A DNA stretch of 64,000 bases, taken from the NCBI RefSeq assembly GCF_047495555.1, contig NZ_CP166866.1, forward strand, positions 372,001-436,000. Reading direction: 5' to 3'. A program made the translations under genes and the position numbers. The notes under the pieces were generated by a model. That model worked only from the letters and a program-made list of their open reading frames with translations, ran no database searches and was not told the DNA's origin. Numbering within the stretch: position 1 is the first letter of the stretch; every line of letters begins with the position of its first letter. Origin of the DNA: Methanobacterium_D sp040373355. GTDB taxonomy: Archaea > Methanobacteriota > Methanobacteria > Methanobacteriales > Methanobacteriaceae. Of the stretch, positions 60,477 through 64,000 are shown piece after piece.

Positions 60477-62054
60477 TTGAAACATTGGGTTGAAAATGTT
60501 GCAGACAGTTTAACTGAAAGAGATGTTGAAAAGCACGTAATTGCAAGCGGAACCTCAATATCCGGTTCTATACACATAGGAAATTCATGTGATGTATTCA
60601 TCGCAAATGCAGTTACAAAAGCTTTAAAGAAAACTGGAGCTCCTGCAGAAGTAATATGGATTGCAGATGACTTTGATCCACTCCGTAAAGTTCCATATCC
60701 ACTTCCAGAAAATTACGAAAAATATTTAGGTATTCCTTATGCCCATATTCCATGTCCTGAAGGCTGCTGCGAAAATTTTGTGGAACACTTCGAAAAACCA
60801 TTCCTTGATACACTAGACGATTTTGGAATTTCCCTCAAGATTTATTCAGGGGAGAAGATGTACAAGGAAGGAATCTATAACGATTATATTAAAATATCAT
60901 TAGAAAATGCTCCTAAAATTAGGGAAATATTCAATAAATACAGAGAAAACCCACTAGCAGATGATTGGCTACCCTACAACCCAATTTGTGAAGAATGCGG
61001 AAGAATAAACACTACTTTTGCTTACAACTATGATGGAGAAATGGTTGATTATAGATGCGAATGTGGACATGAAGGATCAATGAACATTTACTCTGGTGAA
61101 GGAAAGCTTACATGGCGTGTTGAATGGGCTGCAAGATGGAAAATATTCGGAATTACATGTGAACCATTTGGAAAAGACCATGCAGCAAGCGGAGGCTCCT
61201 ATGACGTGAGTAGTATTATATCCAAAGAGATATTTGACTACGAAGCCCCATATCCAGTGCCTTATGAATGGATTACTCTTAAAGGGGATGCAATGTCTAA
61301 ATCAAAAGGAGTATTCTTTACACCAGGCCAATGGCTTGAAATTGGAGCTCCTGAAACACTTAATTACTTTATATTTAGAAGTAAACCTTTAAAACATAAA
61401 GATTTCAATCCACAAATGCCTTTCTTAGACTTTATAGACCAGTATGACCGCGTTGAAGGAATATACTACGGTGCAGAAGAACCTGCTTCTGAAAAGGAAG
61501 AAGAAAAATCTAAAAAGATTTATGAAATTTCACAGGTTGAACTTAGGGATGAAATGCCTTTCCATCCTTCCTACAGATTCATGACTGTAGCCTATCAAAT
61601 TGCCAGCGGAGACATTAAGAAAGTCTTTGAAATATTAAAAAAGAATTCTCAACTTCCAGATTATATGGAAAATCTTACATTTGAAGACTTAAGTAAAAAA
61701 GACATTGTTAGACTTGAAATGAGAATGAATCATGTTAAAAACTGGCTCGAAAAATACGCTCCAGAGTTTGTGAAGTTCCAGGTGATGAAAAAGATTCCTA
61801 AATTACCTTTAGGTGAAGATCAAACCGGATTCCTGCTTAAACTTGCAGATATACTTGAAAAGAAAGACTACACCGCAGAAGAACTTCACGATGATATGTA
61901 TGATCTGCTCCGTGAATTTGACATGAAACCTCAAAAAGCATTCCAGGCAATTTATAAAACTATTATTGGTAAAAAGCAAGGGCCAAGGGCTGCTTCATTT
62001 GTTTTATCCCTTGATAAAAACTTTGTTATCAAGAGATTTAGAGGGGAAGCATAA
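60477..62054 (+). CDS. lysS: Lysyl-tRNA synthetase, class I
   Basis: A 525-residue class I enzyme, the archaeal form. HIGH-type motif GSIHIGNSCD (about 24-33) and KMSKS-type motif AMSKSKGVFF (about 276-285) are clear, as is a zinc ribbon CEECGRI ... CECGHEG. TTG start follows GGTGATTTGA. Presence of class I LysRS supports a methanogenic euryarchaeon. Followed by a clear terminator. Confidence 0.94.
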   Translation: MKHWVENVADSLTERDVEKHVIASGTSISGSIHIGNSCDVFIANAVTKALKKTGAPAEVIWIADDFDPLRKVPYPLPENYEKYLGIPYAHIPCPEGCCENFVEHFEKPFLDTLDDFGISLKIYSGEKMYKEGIYNDYIKISLENAPKIREIFNKYRENPLADDWLPYNPICEECGRINTTFAYNYDGEMVDYRCECGHEGSMNIYSGEGKLTWRVEWAARWKIFGITCEPFGKDHAASGGSYDVSSIISKEIFDYEAPYPVPYEWITLKGDAMSKSKGVFFTPGQWLEIGAPETLNYFIFRSKPLKHKDFNPQMPFLDFIDQYDRVEGIYYGAEEPASEKEEEKSKKIYEISQVELRDEMPFHPSYRFMTVAYQIASGDIKKVFEILKKNSQLPDYMENLTFEDLSKKDIVRLEMRMNHVKNWLEKYAPEFVKFQVMKKIPKLPLGEDQTGFLLKLADILEKKDYTAEELHDDMYDLLREFDMKPQKAFQAIYKTIIGKKQGPRAASFVLSLDKNFVIKRFRGEA

Positions 62055-62080
62055 TAACCTCCTTTAAGGTTATTTTTTTA
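62055..62080 (+). terminator. Terminator of lysS
   Basis: TAACCT (62055-62060) pairs with AGGTTA (62067-62072) across a 6-nt loop and is followed by seven T, the layout of an intrinsic terminator directly after the lysS stop. Confidence 0.7.
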
Positions 62081-62240
62081 ATTTTTCTAAAATAATATTT
62101 TTATTTTCTAATTTTACATTCATAATCTCTAAATAAATATCTATTAATTAGCAAGTAATAAAAATAATGAAAATTATAATAATATAGTGTTTTAGTTATT
62201 CTGCATATTGAATTTTATAAGGGCTAAAAGAGGTAATTGA

Positions 62241-62423
62241 ATGAGTAGTAATGTTGAATGGATTGTAAAATGCGATAGTTGCGGTAAAGAATATGAAATA
62301 TCAGATGATTGGAAGATAAATACTGAAGCATGTGAAGATTACAGCTCATTGAAATTAGACAACGCTTTAAGATGCCCCTATTGCAATAGCGAAAATTACA
62401 ACCTTCCAAGGATAGAACTTTAA
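62241..62423 (+). CDS. Small zinc-ribbon protein
   Basis: A 60-residue protein with two CxxC pairs (CDSCGKEY and CPYCNSENY) spaced about 33 residues, fitting one zinc ribbon. AGGTAATTG precedes the ATG. No other feature; possibly a nucleic acid- or protein-binding accessory. It stands between lysS and the permease gene. Confidence 0.75.
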   Translation: MSSNVEWIVKCDSCGKEYEISDDWKINTEACEDYSSLKLDNALRCPYCNSENYNLPRIEL

Positions 62424-62465
62424 CTAATTTTAAATATAATGTACTATTTTTAAGGACCTACTAAA

Positions 62466-63734
62466 ATGAAGTCTTTAAAGCGTAAATTAGGCCTGTTTGA
62501 AGTTACGGTTTCTGGAATAGGCATAATACTTGGTGCAGGAATATATGCACTCCTGGGAGAAGCTGCACCATTATCCGGTAACGCATTATGGCTTTCATTT
62601 TTAATAGCATCTACTGTTGCAGCCTTTACTGCCCTAAGCTATGCAGAACTTGCTTCCATGTTTCCAAGTTCTGCAGCAGAATATGAATATGTTAAAAATG
62701 CAATAGGAGAAAAGATTGGATTTATTATAGGCTGGATCATTATATTCAGCGCAATTATCAGCTCTTCAACCGTTGCTGTAGGTTTTGGAAATTATTTAGG
62801 AACTCTATTTAATATACCTCCACTTTATTCAGCCATTGGTTTAATAATATTACTATCTTTAATCCTTTTTATTGGAATAAAGGAATCTGCATGGGTCGCT
62901 ATTTTATTTACTTCCATTGAAGCCATTGGTCTTTTGATAATCTTTTTTATCGGAATACCTTATTATGGGAGCGTTAACTATTTTGAAATGCCTTTAGGCT
63001 TAAATGGAATTTTTGCATCTGCAGCATTGATTTTCTTTGCCTATCTTGGTTTTGAAGAAATTGTTAAGCTTTCAGATGAAGCAAATGAGCCAAATAAAAA
63101 TATTCCCAAGGCAATTATACTGGCAATGATAATAAGTACAGTCCTCTATATTCTTGTTGCTTTTAGTTCAGTGAGCATACTTGGTTGGGAAGCGCTTGCT
63201 GATTCACCAGCACCTTTTTCTCAGATAGCTGCTGCTGTACTTGGACCGAACGGAGCGCTACTGCTTTCCATTATAGCGCTCTTTGCAACAAGTAACACTG
63301 TTCTTTTATTGCTTTTAGCAGGGTCTAGAATAGTTTATGGTATGGCTGCTTCTAATTCACTTCCAAGAGTACTTAGAAAAGTACATCCAAGAACCAGAAC
63401 TCCATGGGTGTCAATCATTGTAGTAGGAGTTATTGCAGTTGCATTTTTATTCCTTGGAAACTTAGAATTTCTCGCAAGTGCCACTAATTACGCCCTCTTT
63501 TTAAGTTTTATTTTTATAAATGCGGCAGTAATTGTTTTAAGATATAAATCTCCCGAATTAATTAGAACCTTTAAAATTCCAGTTAATATAGGACGTTTGC
63601 CATTATTACCAGTATTCGGGCTATTTACATGCATTTTACTGCTATTACAACTTAGTTTTGATGCAATAGCATTAGGAATAGTTATAACTGTTATAGGACT
63701 AATATTTGCTTTTTTAAGAAGAAAAAAGGATTAA
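62466..63734 (+). CDS. APC family amino acid permease
   Basis: A 422-residue transporter with about 12 transmembrane helices. GIGIILGAGIYALLGEAAPLSG near the N-terminus is the APC substrate-site motif, and FAYLGFEEIVKLSDEANEPNKNIPKAI the consensus loop after helix 6. It ends with a basic RRKKD. Substrate (amino acid or polyamine) cannot be read. AAGGACCTA is a weak ribosome binding site before the ATG. Confidence 0.9.
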   Translation: MKSLKRKLGLFEVTVSGIGIILGAGIYALLGEAAPLSGNALWLSFLIASTVAAFTALSYAELASMFPSSAAEYEYVKNAIGEKIGFIIGWIIIFSAIISSSTVAVGFGNYLGTLFNIPPLYSAIGLIILLSLILFIGIKESAWVAILFTSIEAIGLLIIFFIGIPYYGSVNYFEMPLGLNGIFASAALIFFAYLGFEEIVKLSDEANEPNKNIPKAIILAMIISTVLYILVAFSSVSILGWEALADSPAPFSQIAAAVLGPNGALLLSIIALFATSNTVLLLLLAGSRIVYGMAASNSLPRVLRKVHPRTRTPWVSIIVVGVIAVAFLFLGNLEFLASATNYALFLSFIFINAAVIVLRYKSPELIRTFKIPVNIGRLPLLPVFGLFTCILLLLQLSFDAIALGIVITVIGLIFAFLRRKKD

Positions 63735-63894
63735 TGTAAATTAAGGTAAAATTGTCATATTATACCGAATTCTTTTAGTTTTTCTATTGAGTTATTAATT
63801 TTTATCATTGCAATAAAAAAAATTAGACATAAAGGTGAAACATAAAAAAGTGAAGAAATATAAAATAAAAGAAAAACTAAAATTGTTGATCTTT

Positions 63895-64000
63895 ATGAAT
63901 ATTTTAGTAGTTGAAGATGATTCTAGAACTATTTCAGATTTAAAATCTATTTTAGAAAGATTAGGACACAATATATCTGCCGTAGTTTCAAGTGGAGAAG
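63895..64000 (+). CDS. Response regulator receiver domain, N-terminus only (partial)
   Basis: The first 35 codons before the window edge read MNILVVEDDSRTISDLKSIL then ERLGHNISAVVSSGE. The ILVVEDD acidic pocket and the G-x-x-V-x-x-SGE spacing are those of CheY-like receiver domains. The phosphorylatable aspartate and any output domain lie outside the window. Confidence 0.75.
   Translation, partial: MNILVVEDDSRTISDLKSILERLGHNISAVVSSGE

Overview
The window looks like a chromosome segment of a mesophilic member of the Methanobacteriales, most likely Methanobacterium. The basis is the AT-rich sequence and the gene set: a complete tungsten-type formylmethanofuran dehydrogenase operon (fwdH-F-G-D-A-C-B), the methyl-coenzyme M reductase activation factor atwA, the F420 gene cofH, the nitrogen repressor nrpR next to glnA, class I lysyl-tRNA synthetase, an intron-containing elongator tRNA-Met, GGTGA-type ribosome binding sites and archaeal TATA boxes. 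No species was confirmed by comparison.

Layout. 0-7.7 kb: start of a nicotinate phosphoribosyltransferase-like gene, tRNA-Met, an AIM24 protein, cofH, an E1-like protein, glnA with an exact NrpR operator, nrpR and a small Cys protein. 7.8-14.2 kb: the fwd operon, preceded by two matching inverted-repeat operators. 14.4-17.0 kb: a DDTD-motif protein and a surface protein plus ExbB/ExbD-like pair. 17.3-32.9 kb: a molybdenum/tungsten island with a FecCD-type ABC importer, the tungstate importer TupABC, molbindin, a surface protein with a duplicated FmdE-like segment, an orphan FwdF-like polyferredoxin, a small ferredoxin, a kinase-like protein, MobB, FdhD and a ModE-type regulator. Five loci in this island carry the same CATATCGA motif. 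33.0-40.0 kb: coiled-coil protein, glutamine-synthetase-like protein, PfkB kinase, a NifX-like protein and a DUF134 regulator that share an identical palindrome, atwA, a 30-residue membrane peptide and a DUF2124-like protein.

40.3-58.9 kb: an integrated element of about 18.5 kb bounded by an 18-bp direct repeat. It holds a frameshifted tyrosine recombinase, a D5/P4-type primase-helicase, a complete type I restriction-modification system, a DUF262/HNH protein, decayed gene remnants, a proteasome-like Ntn hydrolase with a tiny acidic partner gene, and a two-gene unit ending in an HEMGH metallopeptidase. Two of its genes (primase and hsdR) seem to lack any ATG/GTG/TTG start at the true N-terminus and have ATT 7 nt after a purine-rich Shine-Dalgarno. 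The backbone resumes at 59.0 kb with thiC, lysS, a zinc-ribbon protein, an APC permease and the start of a response regulator.

Two features cut across the window. One is a family of short perfect hairpins with 3-nt loops, clustered in at least six intergenic loci and once running into the end of fwdH. The other is the CATATCGA motif, which joins metal uptake, metal storage and surface-protein genes in what may be one regulon. The most novel-looking unit is the protease-rich half of the mobile element (52-58.7 kb).
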